DNA from: Eutreptiella sp. 'Long Island Sound 2002'
Taxonomy: Eukaryota > Euglenozoa > Euglenophyceae > Eutreptiales > Eutreptiaceae
Reading direction: 5' to 3'
Length of the DNA: 64,000 bases
NCBI GenBank assembly: GCA_964036045.1
Contig: OZ038382.1
Coordinates: 148,688,961 to 148,752,960 of the forward strand
Of the stretch, positions 1-10,791 are shown piece by piece. The position numbers and the translations under genes are program-made. The notes under the pieces are model-generated. The model saw only the letters and a program-made list of their open reading frames with translations, searched no databases and was not told where the DNA came from. Each line of letters begins with the position of its first letter. Positions within the stretch are counted from its first letter, which is position 1.

Positions 1-404
1 GGATGCCGAACAATCGCCGCCAGGACCCGGGACTTGATACTTGATACTATACATGTTCTACGAGCTTATACAGCATCATACCTATCTTACTGTGGGATTT
101 GAGCAGCATAACCTGAGCCAGCCTGAAGTGAGGATGTGACACCCCCCCCCCCTTCAGGAAATGGTCCTGGGTACCCGCTGCCATGCTTGGGTGTTATCGA
201 GCCCCCCCCCAGGGTTTGCTCTAAGGAGGGGGGTGAAGCGGTACCCAGAACCCCATGGCTAGGTTAGGGCATACAACCGGCCTCCGGTCCACTAACCCCA
301 TGTACGGAAGGGAAGACCGGTCTCCGGTCCACTAACCCCATGTACGGAAGGCGCCCATTGACACCCGGTGCGAGCCCGGCGGGAGCGTGTTCCGTGCCGT
401 AAAG
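1..404. other. Non-coding, with a 40-bp direct repeat
   Basis: I see no gene here. A roughly 40-bp unit starting CCGGCCTCCGGTCCACTAAC at 277 is repeated at 317 with one visible change, so 277-351 is a two-copy direct repeat. Runs of C occur at about 142-153 and 203-211. Nothing else is recognisable. Confidence 0.6.
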
Positions 405-831
405 CCCCGCATCGGCAACCGATGCATCGCCAGCGGAGATTTGTGTATCAGAATATCAGGAATCAACAGGGTTTTATTTTCATATTGATTCCGTTCTGAT
501 ACTCACTGTTTTGACTGCTGGCGGTTGGATCGCGACTTTACCATAACCGCCAGTTTAACTGTTATTAATGGAAATTTTAACGCAATCCGTCACGAAGGCT
601 CCAAAGTCTTCAGGAACTGCATGGATGCTTCCGCAATTTTCACATCTTACACTCGCAACCTTAATCCGAATTTTTCAGGATGTCGAAATCGGATTTTCGA
701 CTTCGACATCCCCGCACTTGATTTGACCTCTCTCGAGTGGACCTACGTGCTTCCCTATGCACGAATCAACTTTCCTTTTATCCTGCCCTCCATTTGTCTT
801 AAAGATATGGGCAAAACAAAGTTGATTCGTG
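405..831. repeat. Cluster of perfect inverted repeats (hairpin-forming)
   Basis: Several perfect inverted repeats lie in series: GCATCGG/CCGATGC around 409-425 with a CAA loop; TATCAGAA plus GGAATCAA (446-466) against TTGATTCC plus TTCTGATA (485-501); CTGGCGGTT/AACCGCCAG at about 519-555; GGATGTCGAA (678-687) against TTCGACATCC (702-711); and CACGAATCAACTTT (760-773) against AAAGTTGATTCGTG (818-831). A 114-codon frame at 525-869 overlaps them and looks fortuitous. The segment could be a structured RNA or the end of a foldback element; the sequence does not decide. Confidence 0.6.
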
Positions 832-3136
832 AGGCCACTTGTGAAGGTCATATCTCGTGTTGCTTGTGAGGAATGACAATAAGGAAACGTGTGATGTATT
901 CACAATACTCCCGACGTAATTTAGGAAGCATTATATGCCTTGCGTCTCCACACGTGCGCGCTAGTGTAATGGATCATGGTCAAGAGGGTAGAGTTTGCGT
1001 TGTAACTCTATGGCCATGATATTGCGTGCGTTAAGATAACTTTCGAGTGTAGCGCGCGAGTGTTGGTGTTGCTTAGGAACTCTCCTTGAGTTCCTATGAG
1101 CGATTGACACAAAGTTATGCCCTTGGAGGGGCATGACATATCGTGGGGGGAGCTACTTTTTTGGGCAATATGGAGTATGTGCCTTGTGTTGTGTTGCGTG
1201 CCCATTTGGCGGGTCCATCGCTCCAAGCCAAACCCGCCAATGGACCTCATATTGTGCAAGCCCCTTCTCCATACTCCCTACGCTCAATTGCAAGCCTAAC
1301 CTTCGTGAAGGGAAGCTTGTGTGGCGATCCCGAAGCGATGCGTCGGGAGCAAGGTGTGTGTTTGGCAATTTTCCATATTTTCATGTGCCCACTTGGGAAG
1401 TAGCGCTCGTAACCTTTCAAGGCGCCCCAAGTGGAGCACATATGTGGGATCGAAGGTCATTGGTGTCAAGTCATTGTGTTTAGAAGGATTAGTTTATTGC
1501 ACGATCCAAGCCGAAGATATTATAATATAATTGTGCACCTTTCAATGCACTTTTGTGTGTCTTTGTGCCAATTTTGCCGTTTTTGGCCCGTCATGATGTC
1601 AAGTGGCGACCGTGTATCTCAACGTTGCGTTCAATTGACATCATGACCCAAGTATGTTATGAGGGTAGATACTTCGGTGCCCAACATATCTTGGACCCGG
1701 CGAATAACTCCTCTTAGGCTTGGCATACCGTGGCCGCCATGTTGGCCATTTGGGACTATCCCAAATCATGGGCTCACTTGGCGACCCTGCCATTCCCAAT
1801 ACCGGAGGAGTTGGGCGACGCCCGAAAGATACGTTGGACACATATGACTTGATACCAATCCTATGGCACACTCCGGTCCGCGTCGGGCATGTGCCTCATT
1901 TGCCCCAACCATGAGTGTGCGCATTTTTGGCCATTTTGTGCAATTTTCCACTTTTCCTGCCCGCCGTGCACTATGTTGAGCCCACCCGTGCACGCCGGAC
2001 GCATGGACCAATGGACCATATATGACATGGGTGTTATGTATATTGGTCCCCATGGTTCACACACCACGTGGGCGAAGCGGAGCAACCTTCGTTAAGGCGC
2101 TAGCCCAAAGTGAGTGTGGGCAATTTTGCCATTTTGGCATTTGTGGACCCAATTGGGATTGTCACCAAGCCAAGTGGCATGCAGATCTTTGAGAGCCAAG
2201 GTCATGGGAGTCTTTGTTGGACTCCTGGTGGATCGCGTATGGAATGGCGGATCTGATCTCCAGGCCAGCGTGGAGATATACTATTGGGAGCACACCGAAT
2301 TTTGGCTCATTTCAAGCAGCCAAAATGACCCCATTTTGGGACCCCAATTTCCCCCTTCCGTGTGGTCAATTGGCGGCCCCATTTCTCTATGCCCACAAGG
2401 AGCCCGGACCTAAATCCAAGTTGTACACTCAGATATAAGTCCTAGGTCCTGCCTCGTAACCTGTGAGCCATTGGCCTTGCCCTGGCCGGGCGAGCCACGC
2501 GTGGGAATGACGCCAATTTTGGTGATTTTGGCATCATGACCCCACTTGACGAATCCGTGTTGCCCTGATGCCGGGACCTCAGAGGGAACCAGGTTGGATG
2601 AGGGCTCCAGGGAGTCGTACTCGAAGGGCATAGGGTCAGTTGCCTCGTCCCTACCTCTGGCGGGTCCGGACGAGGGGTCAATTTTGGGGATTTTTGAGTT
2701 AATTTCAGTTTGGGCTGAAACAGCCCATTTTCAGCTACCAACTCCTGAGGGATAATGGCGGGGCCATATCTCTGGCTCAGAGAGGAGTTGGAACCTGCCG
2801 TTCAGGGAGCATGGGGAGCTACTGTCGGTTGGCCTTGGAGTACCTTGGTTCCCAGGAAATCGCCTGTGGCTGGGCGGGACTCCTCCCCTATTGGCAGGGT
2901 TTCAAGGTCCGGACTGAGCAGGGCATGGGTTGTGTTTGAGGCCCCGCCCCCACCAGCCACTGAGAGGGTCGGACCTGGGATTGGGAAACAAGTTAGGATA
3001 GAGTGTCTATTGTCCTGTGATGCCCTTACCCCAGTCCAGTCTTGACCCCATGTGTACATATTCTGATGTGTTGCTGTACATACTTTCGTTCCCTTGTTGC
3101 AGAGTGGCAAGGATCCTGAAACGCTTTGTCACATGA
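832..3136. other. Non-coding stretch upstream of TE1
   Basis: No frame here resembles a known protein. Similar phrases built on GGCAATTTT and CCATTTT recur near 1360, 1570, 1930 and 2115, suggesting old degenerate repeats. A polyprotein of TE1's type should have gag and protease here, but no zinc knuckle and no D-T/S-G-A motif is visible, so that part is lost or diverged beyond recognition. Confidence 0.5.
1590..1647. repeat. 13-bp perfect inverted repeat
   Basis: GTCATGATGTCAA at 1590-1602 is exactly complementary to TTGACATCATGAC at 1635-1647, leaving a 32-nt loop. No gene boundary or terminator-like T tract is associated with it. Confidence 0.6.
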
Positions 3137-3157
3137 CACGAGCGTATTGATGCCCTT

Positions 3158-4957
3158 GTGAGCGTAGTGCTCTGCCTGCCTGCTCACCTGTGCGTGTCAC
3201 CGCAGCGTCCCGTGGCCGGCCCCCCACGGGAACGCGTCAATCCAGTTACCATTTTCAGGACGAGGGATAGGTGTGTGCGTTCTGTGATTGCGGCGGATGC
3301 TGAACATCCACATTGCCAAGAGTATAGGGATTGGATTTACAACGGGTTCAAAGATACCGTGTTCAAGGAAGGAGGTAATCATTGGTCGAAGATTGAAAAA
3401 AACATGGACAAACGGGGTCCCAATGGGATTTGTGTCTTGGAGCCAATTCCGGATGCTAAGCCGAAGGCTGACAAGCCCATTCGTGCAGTTGGCCTTAGGG
3501 AAGAGGCCATGCGTGAAAAAATAAAAGAGTTTCAAGAAAAGGGCTTGATTGTGCCCAGCCAATCCCATTGGGTCAGCCGGGGGTTTCTTGTGCCAAAGCC
3601 TGGCACAAATAAATGGCGACTCGTCATTGATTATCGGTACGTGAACACGCAACTCCGCGGCTGCGAGTTCCCATTGCCGGTAATCGAGGACTTGTTCGTC
3701 AAACAGGCTGGAAACCAGCTCTGGACGCTCCTCGACCTCGAGGATGGGTTCCACCAAATGCCTCTTAGTGAGTGCAGTAGGCAATACACTGCCTTCTGTA
3801 CTCCTTTTGGGGTATTTGAGTGGAGGGTCCTACCCATGGGGGTGAAGGTGAGACCCCAAGCTTTCCAGAGAATGGTGAGTGATTGTTTGAAGTCGCTACA
3901 GCCTCACACACACATTTATATCGATGATTTACTCACGGGGACACGACCCAAGCTTTGTGGTAAGGGCCAAATACTTGATTCAAAGGCATACCTCGAAGAC
4001 CACTTTCAAAACGTGGTTAAATTATTTGAGAAGTTAGAGGAATGCCATCTCAAAGTCCGCTTTGAGAAATGTCATCTTTTTATGGAGAGAATCAAGTATT
4101 GTGGGCATGTTTTGCATGGGGGAATGCGTAGTCCCGCCCCTTCCAAGGTGGATGCGGTACGCAATTGGCCCAAGCCAAAAACCCCAAAGCAGATGAAGGG
4201 CTTCTTGGGGGTTGTAAATTGGTTTTTAATTTACATAAGAAAATTTTCCAATATTGCAGCCCCGTTGATGACGTCGCTGCATGGTAAGTATGAGCGTGTC
4301 CCCGGTGTAGATGGTCGTAAGGGACGTTGTAGGGTACCAAGGGAGCGTAATTGTATCCAGTGGACGCCCGAGATGGAGTCTGCTTTTGTTCAGTTGAAGG
4401 AAGCGCTCAGTGCTGAGTGTGAGTTGTACATACCATCACCCGACGGTGAATATCGCATCCATGTGGATGCATGCGACCATGGAGTCGGTGCTGTCCTTGA
4501 ACAACAAAACCCTGAAGGGGAGTGGATGCCTTGCGCTTTTTTCAGCCGCAAGCTTGAAGGCAAGGATGGGAAGGGACAAAGAGCTTGGAGCACCCGCGAG
4601 CAAGAGACTTATGCATTAGTCTCCTGCTTGCTAAAATTTAAAAGTTGGATTGGGGGACGAAAAGTCACCGTGTACACCGACCACAAGTCCTTGGAGAGTT
4701 GGTACAAAGAAGATCTTTGTACCCTCTCGGGGCCTTTGGGGAGGCGTGGCCGGTGGCACGAATTTTTAAGCCGGTATCACATTGAAGTGGTGTACAAACC
4801 TGGCAAGGACAACACCGTCGCCGATGGGTTGTCCCGGTGGGCATATCCGGCCGGATTGGCGGATGACACCAATTTTCACGGCAGTGATGCCGATCAAAAG
4901 GGGGTCATGAAGCAAGAACGTGAACTCAAGGAAAGGGAAGAAAATTTTTTGGCCTAG
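3158..4957 (+). CDS. TE1 reverse transcriptase-RNase H
   Basis: This is the replication core of TE1, copying element RNA to DNA and removing the RNA strand. The RT active site reads YIDD at residues 254-257 (about 3917-3928), preceded by a typical fingers/palm region with KWRLVIDYR and FGVFEWRVLPMG. RNase H follows, with VDA (Asp about residue 437), a Glu in TREQETYAL and an Asp in YTDHKSL; it ends near ADGLSRWAYPA. The frame opens after TGA at 3134-3136 and the listed start is GTG. No ATG lies before about residue 92, so the true protein probably began upstream as a polyprotein. The TAG at 4955 is in frame with the integrase that follows, so the break is a point stop. Family assignment is firm; the exact N-terminus is not. 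Confidence 0.9.
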   Translation: MSVVLCLPAHLCVSPQRPVAGPPRERVNPVTIFRTRDRCVRSVIAADAEHPHCQEYRDWIYNGFKDTVFKEGGNHWSKIEKNMDKRGPNGICVLEPIPDAKPKADKPIRAVGLREEAMREKIKEFQEKGLIVPSQSHWVSRGFLVPKPGTNKWRLVIDYRYVNTQLRGCEFPLPVIEDLFVKQAGNQLWTLLDLEDGFHQMPLSECSRQYTAFCTPFGVFEWRVLPMGVKVRPQAFQRMVSDCLKSLQPHTHIYIDDLLTGTRPKLCGKGQILDSKAYLEDHFQNVVKLFEKLEECHLKVRFEKCHLFMERIKYCGHVLHGGMRSPAPSKVDAVRNWPKPKTPKQMKGFLGVVNWFLIYIRKFSNIAAPLMTSLHGKYERVPGVDGRKGRCRVPRERNCIQWTPEMESAFVQLKEALSAECELYIPSPDGEYRIHVDACDHGVGAVLEQQNPEGEWMPCAFFSRKLEGKDGKGQRAWSTREQETYALVSCLLKFKSWIGGRKVTVYTDHKSLESWYKEDLCTLSGPLGRRGRWHEFLSRYHIEVVYKPGKDNTVADGLSRWAYPAGLADDTNFHGSDADQKGVMKQERELKEREENFLA

Positions 4958-4981
4958 CGGGCTAGAGACACACAAGTCCAG

Positions 4982-6847
4982 TTGGATTCAGGACTTCTCA
5001 ACGCCATCACTGCCGTGGGGGCTGTCTTAACTCTCCAATGGCTTGGATATGCCACGGTGCAGGCTCTAAGTGCTCATCAAGCTTGGATACAACCTTGCCC
5101 CTCCATTCTTCAGTGTTTCCACGACAGTTCTCAGGACATTCAGGACACACAGGACAAAGAGATAAATGAGCTTGCTGCATCTATTGCTTCTGTAAAGGGA
5201 TGTGCAGCTAATTGGTCCAGTGAGACTGTTTCTGGCTATGCAGCCCATCTTCAAGCTCGGATGAGTCATTTGTCGTATTGGCCGGAGTCGGAAGGACTCA
5301 TTTGTGCCGTGTTCAAGGTGAACATACCACCTCAGTCCGAAATTCTCTATGAGGATTGGACTGAGCATTATCGGGATGAATTTCCTGACTGGGACTTTGA
5401 GTCTGATCCAGTCATCTCAAACCCGAATTATTGGGATTACGGTATGAGGTGGGACGATGACGAAAAAAAGATTCGAATCAAGGGAAAGATTGTGTGCCCC
5501 ACAGCTCTTTTTGAAGAAGTGATGGTTGCAATACATTCTTATGGCCACCCTCGGGTGGAGAAGACTGTGGAGTTGTTTGATAGAAAATTTTGGTGCCTTG
5601 CCTACGACTTGCCAAGAGGTAGGCGTAATCTGTCACCCGACATTGCTAAAATTCTTGGGCGATGTCATGAGTGTCAAACCACGACGGCAAGGCGTGGCAA
5701 GCAACCCGACAAATGTGAAATTGCTCCTGTTCCGCAGTATCCCTTCACATCCCTTGCAATTGACTTTGGTAAATTGCCCGAGTGTTTGCAGAAGTCCACT
5801 GGAAAAAAGGTGGACTATCTCATGGTCATCGTCTGCCGTCAGACCGGGCATGTATTGGCAATCCCTTGTCAAGAAAAGGGATTGGACAGTAAGAGTGCTG
5901 CTTCTTTGTTTTTGCATCGATGCGTCCATATGTTTGGGTTGCCCAAAGAGTTCATTTGTGACAATGCGTCCATTATCAACTCTGAATTTTTGAAGGATTT
6001 GTTTGCCATGAGTTGAGTTGAACAACACAGCTACGTGGCCTACCGACCACAGAGCAACGGACGTGCTGAACGAGCTGTCCAAAGTATTGTAAACTCACTT
6101 ACGCAGTACCTTGAGCAGCGTGGGGGTTCCAGCAAGCACTCCTGGGTGGAAAGCTTGCCATTGGCCCTTTGGGCTTTGAACGAATTGCCGGGGGCAGTCA
6201 GTGGGTATTCCCCACATCGACTTGTTTTTGGGAGAGATCCTGTTGGTTGGGGGGATTGTTTGCCCGTATCCCTACAGGATGGGGCTGAGAATGCAGGACA
6301 ATTTTTTGGTCGTATGTTGGACGAAGGTGCTGAAGTCCGAAAGCTCCTTGAAGACCTCCATGCCAAGGAGTTTGCCAAATTTTTTGCCAAACATCCGGAG
6401 CAATCGTTCATGCCCGGGGACCGTGTATGGGTACGTAATAGTATTGTAGAACCTCCTGTGCATGGCAAGCTCGAAAGGGTTTGGCAAGGCCCTTGTGAAG
6501 TGTTGAGACACATCTCACCGGGCACCTACCGTGTAAATATCCGAGGAAGAGAAGAGATCTTCACTTCTCGGCGATTGAAGCCCTATGTCCCTTACAAGGA
6601 CGACAAGAAAGTGCCTTTGCACTATTATACGGATAGGGAAGGGTTGACTGCGACCGACGACTACGTGGTCGAGCGTGTTTTGGAGGATCGTGTCGTTAGG
6701 GGGGAGCGACAGTGGAGACTCAAATTTCGGGGGTTCCCTCAACCTGAGTGGCATTATGCAGGCTCTTTCTTGCGTAATATCAACGACACATGGGCTCGGT
6801 ACAACCGTCGGAAAGGGATTGATGTGTCTTTGTCAGATTTGTGCTGA
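4982..6847 (+). pseudogene. TE1 integrase with C-terminal chromodomain, one in-frame stop
   Basis: This continues the RT frame. After a linker of about 180 residues comes the HHCC zinc module (HSYGHPRVEKT... CHECQ). The DDE core follows, with Asp in LAIDFG, Asp in ICDNAS and Glu in NGRAERA. The TGA at 6014-6016 falls between the second Asp and the Glu; the frame resumes at once and the core continues unbroken. The C-terminal part has the GDRVWVR module, then a chromodomain-like segment (YVVERVLEDR ... WRLKFRGF, about 6660-6790), as in chromoviruses, where it is thought to steer integration to particular chromatin. AGT TGA GTT would be explained by CGA to TGA decay. The product ends with TGA at 6845. 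Confidence 0.88.
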
Positions 6848-8240
6848 ATTATTGTTGATTTTCCATTTTTTTACCAACTAGTGGCAGGTTGGCCCTCCAG
6901 CAATTTTTTTCATCGAATTTTTCCCGTTGGAGTGGAATGCCATCTCTTCACACTTTATTCAGGCAATTTTGCATTGACGCTTTGAACCCTTTGCCATATG
7001 ATCCCTTTGCCCTCATCCGTTGCCATTGATTGATGGTGGTTGTCTCTCTTACCCACATGTCTTTTCCACTTGTTTGACCTACTCCTCCCATTTGCATTGT
7101 GTATCCTCCTCACACCTGCTTTGTATCTCCCCCCTAATTTTTGGTTGCCGGATGCAACCATGCCATTGTTTTGTATTGTTGTGGGTGTTTCTGTGCCCAT
7201 TCCATGGTGTGCCCACCACTTTGGGCACTTGGGATAGATTTGAGCTTGACGCGTTGAATTCTTATGTTGTTTGAGCTGCCGCCCCTAATTTGAGGTTGCT
7301 GGACGCGATGGGGGCCGCCAATTGTGGTTGGGGCGCGCCTATTCTTTCAGAAATGGGTGTTTCTATTTTTAGGTCACCACGTTCTATTTTTAGAATTTTT
7401 GTGCTATTTTTAGTAACAAATTTTCTATTTTTAGAACTCCTCCCCAGCGGCCCCGTTTCGCATTTCCTCAGCGTCCGCGACCATCTTTTGCAACGATTGT
7501 CGCATTGGTGGGGTCCGTTTCCCTGCAGGGTTGCCCCATTTGGAGATCCAATCTATCCGCTTCGCTATTTTTAGTAACAAATGTTACTATTTTTAGTAAA
7601 AATTTGATTTTTCATATCTCCGAACTGGTGGCACCTGGGGACGTTCCGAACGGATCCTCGACCATTTTTTGGCATGCCCGACGCAACCGTGGGGTCAATT
7701 TGCATTAAATTTGCACCAGCGGCCCCCGGTAGACCCTCCTAAAAAAGTTTTTAGGGTAGGGTTAGCTAGGGTCAAAAACCATGTTTTTGCCGTATTTTTC
7801 ACATGTCGTTGAGTTGGATGATTTCGTGAGTACCTACCCACTTCGAAAACTCATTCCGGATGCAACCATGGCATCCGTTTCTTTCCTGCTTCCACCTGGG
7901 TCCCCAATGACATAATATTTGGTGAAAAAAATTTGCAGATAAAATTTTTTTTTTCGACTAAATTTTTTTTTTTAAAATTTTCTTTTTCCGCACCAATTCC
8001 TCCATTTATTGTCTTTGGTGTCCTCAAGGTGCATTTCAGCATTGTATGGCTCTCATTCTGCTTGTTGATTTCCCTTCGCGCCATTGGGTGGCATTGTTTC
8101 GCTGCGGCTTGGCTTGTTGCCGGGAATTTGCAGCTAGGGAGGGGGGTGTCAATGCCACATGTGGGTGCTTTGCATAGGTAGTTTATCGCCTAAACACCGG
8201 CATTTGAGCTATGCAGGGTGTTCAGGGCTAGGGAAGGGGG
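6848..8240. other. Post-pol region of TE1 with polypurine-like tracts
   Basis: No gene is recognisable. Three similar purine tracts, (C)AGGGA[A/G]GGGGG followed by TGT, occur near 8137, 8228 and 8376. They look like polypurine tracts next to LTR starts, perhaps tandemly duplicated. T-rich and A-rich stretches occur at about 7940-7990. Confidence 0.4.
7363..7596. promoter_or_regulatory. Six CTATTTTTAG (MEF2/CArG-type MADS-box) sites
   Basis: CTATTTTTAG occurs exactly at 7363, 7384, 7404, 7425, 7565 and 7587. It fits the MEF2-type MADS-box consensus CTA(A/T)4TAG. Six copies of one 10-mer in 234 bp is not chance; whether they are binding sites or just a homogenised repeat is unknown. They lie 3' of the TE1 pol gene. 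Confidence 0.45.
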
Positions 8241-10587
8241 TGTTTATGCAATGCCCACACCCGTGTGGATTTTGCACCCACCCACCCGCCCTATGATGCT
8301 TGTTTGTGCTCGTTTCCATGGCTCTGACCCCCGTTTTCTGGCTTTGGCGTGTCAGAGCATCGGGGATGTCTGAGTCAGGGAGGGGGGTGTAAAACTTAGG
8401 GCATAGCCATGTCAAAGGTCCATTTTTGTTGCCCACTTCTCCTTTGCACAATCATGTTGCTTCTTGTGTGCCATTTCAGGTGTAAATTATTATGCGATCT
8501 CAGCATTTGATTCCAATCCCAGATTTCGATCCCAGAATTAATTTCGATTGCAGATTTTAGTTCTGTCTTTGCATTTTTGATGTTGCATTGATTTTTTTCA
8601 ATTCTGCGGTTGGCCAGCATTTGTTGTAACATTATTTGGATATCTGATTCGTCGATTGGCTGCTGCTGTGTGTGCGCGCGCGCCGTCTTTGGTCGCGCCG
8701 TAATGCAGTCCAGCCAATCGAATACCTTTCCAGTTTGGTGCTAATAGTGTTAGATCTATCATGTGGAAATCGGAATCACTTATCCAACCGGAGGAAGACT
8801 ATGTGACAGCCATAGTACGTACGTTGATCGCTTCTGTGGGCAGTGTTGAGGGAGTACCTCCGGGGAAACCAAGACCGTCCTTATCTCTGCTTGGTGGTAT
8901 TAGTAGTCACGGCAAAACCTACCAGTCACATGGGGTGTCTTCCGAAGGGGACGAGAGGTGAGACCAAGGGAAGCATAGGTAGGCGCACCGCTGGTTGTGG
9001 GATACATTGGTTGTTGCCTTGCAATTGGATTCCATTGAGGTGCCACACCATATTTGGCTTTGAGTCTCATGCATTCATTCTAAGAGTTGACATTGCATTT
9101 GTCATTCATGCATGGTTCATTCATGGTGTGACCCAAACTTGGTGGTGCCCACGATTCCATGGTCAAGGTGAACATATAGTGTCTCCTCTCTCTAAGGTGG
9201 ATTTGGTGCTTTCCCTCACTCTCCCGCTCTCTCCCAATTCATCATACTCCTCAAGAGGTAAATTGAGCATTTAATGCCATGTGACCGTTGTCTTTGATCC
9301 TTTGAGACTCTTGGGCTCTTTCACTTTTTTTCAAGTGCCCGTGGCTTGGGAGTTATCCAATTAAGACATGCCTTGGTTTTGCCGTCTTGTGGTTACACCC
9401 AAGGATAGGCATTGGTTGAGCTGTCGCCACCCTCTCTCCAAGTGCATGCATGCTCTCTTGGGTCAAGGCTAGGCGAAACTCTCTCCTCATGCATGCCTTC
9501 TCTCATGGTGGATAGGTAAATCTCTCTCAAGGGATTTGGTTGGGGAATATCTCTTCTTGGGCATGGTTAGGCGATGCATGTACTCTCACCGGCTCTCCGG
9601 GATGAGACCAACTCTCCATGCACGTGCTCTCTTTTGGTGGGATCATCTCTCCATGCACGTGCTCTCTTTGGGTGGAGGTTAGGTCCCATGAGTAGCCCGG
9701 GAGGCCATTGGCCTATTGTGTGCTTCTTTGCCAAGAGGTGGATCTCCATGTCAATGGTGTATTGCTCATTTGCTAATTTTGCTTTACATTAGTTGTTGAT
9801 CCTAAGAGCTAACCGGGTCATGGTTTGGTGCCTTTGCTGGTGCGTTTACATACCCCATGTGACCATGTATGTGCATGTGCACTTCCTTCCCTCCTGTTGG
9901 TGTAGTCAAGGCGTCCGGAGACTCAAGTGTGACTCATTTGCTCTTTGGGGATGGCCCAACGGTGGTGTCGATCATTTCTTTCCTCTCCTCCACCCCCGGT
10001 GAGACCATCCATGTCGACGGGTAGAAGTAGGGTGAATTTTGGTTTACACTTTTGCAAGCATGACTCAAGTCCATAGGATAATGCCCGTGCCCATGAACTC
10101 TTCGTCTTTGCATTGCATGTGGTCCGACCGAAAGAGTAGGTTGAGTCTTACTCGTGTTTGTGAATTCTTTTCTTTTTCTTAAGGGTGGACCTTTCAGGAA
10201 CCATTTGGACCTTTGCCCGTGCTCATCCCGTGTGGACTAGTGGCCCATTCGTACCTCATTTGCGGACCCGTGTTTGACCATTGTTGGACCGTGGCTCATT
10301 TGTGGATCATTTGTGGGTTTTTGTGGACCATTGGTAAACTCTTGGTTGGATCATTGTTGGACCTCATTGGATTCTTGGGTCATTTCGTCATTGGGCTTTC
10401 AATTGGAATTGTTTGTGTCATTGCCGTGCTCTGAGGGACTTGAGTGGGTTGTGAGCTTGGAAATCTCTGCTGGTTTTATTGGTTGGAAATTTGGTTGGTT
10501 GGAAATTGGGAAAAATGGAAGATTCACTCGGTTCAAGTCACCTTGAGGGCGAATTGTGCCCACAGCCGTGTGGATTTTGCATAAACA
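8241..10587 (+). repeat. Candidate long LTR, or TIR element, of about 2.35 kb
   Basis: The segment begins TGTTTATGCA directly after the purine tract GGGAAGGGGG and ends TGCATAAACA, a perfect 10-bp terminal inverted repeat in TG...CA form. A motif TGCCCACA[C/G]CCGTGTGG plus ATTTTGCA sits close to both ends (about 8252 and 10556), 24 of 25 bases alike. The inside is non-coding and has small tandem repeats, for example TCTCCATGCACGTGCTCTC twice near 9610-9665 and TTGTGGACCATT-like words near 10260-10400. No matching second copy is seen in the window, so LTR status is tentative. Confidence 0.35.
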
Positions 10588-10791
10588 CTGAGTGGGTTGA
10601 GGAGAGGACCTGAGTCATGCGGGAGCAGGAGTAGAGGATCGGGGAGACCCTCCAACAGGTCCCTGACGCGATCGGAGATCAAAGAGGTGCTCCGAGGAGC
10701 CACCTCTAAAAATGTTGGCGACCTCACTCAAGAGATTTGAGACAAACTGGAGCCCCTGATACCGCCCCAAGCGTCACCTACCACGGTGGGA

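Larger units (their letters stand above)
3137..6847 (+). mobile_element. TE1: Ty3/gypsy-type pol, gag-less, chromodomain
   Basis: One reading frame from 3137 to 6847 carries RT, RNase H, integrase and a chromodomain in Ty3/gypsy order. It is interrupted only by TAG (4955-4957) and TGA (6014-6016), with no frameshift. Gag and protease are not seen upstream. Flanking LTRs are not established; a candidate 3' LTR begins at 8241. The element is inactive in its present form. Confidence 0.85.
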
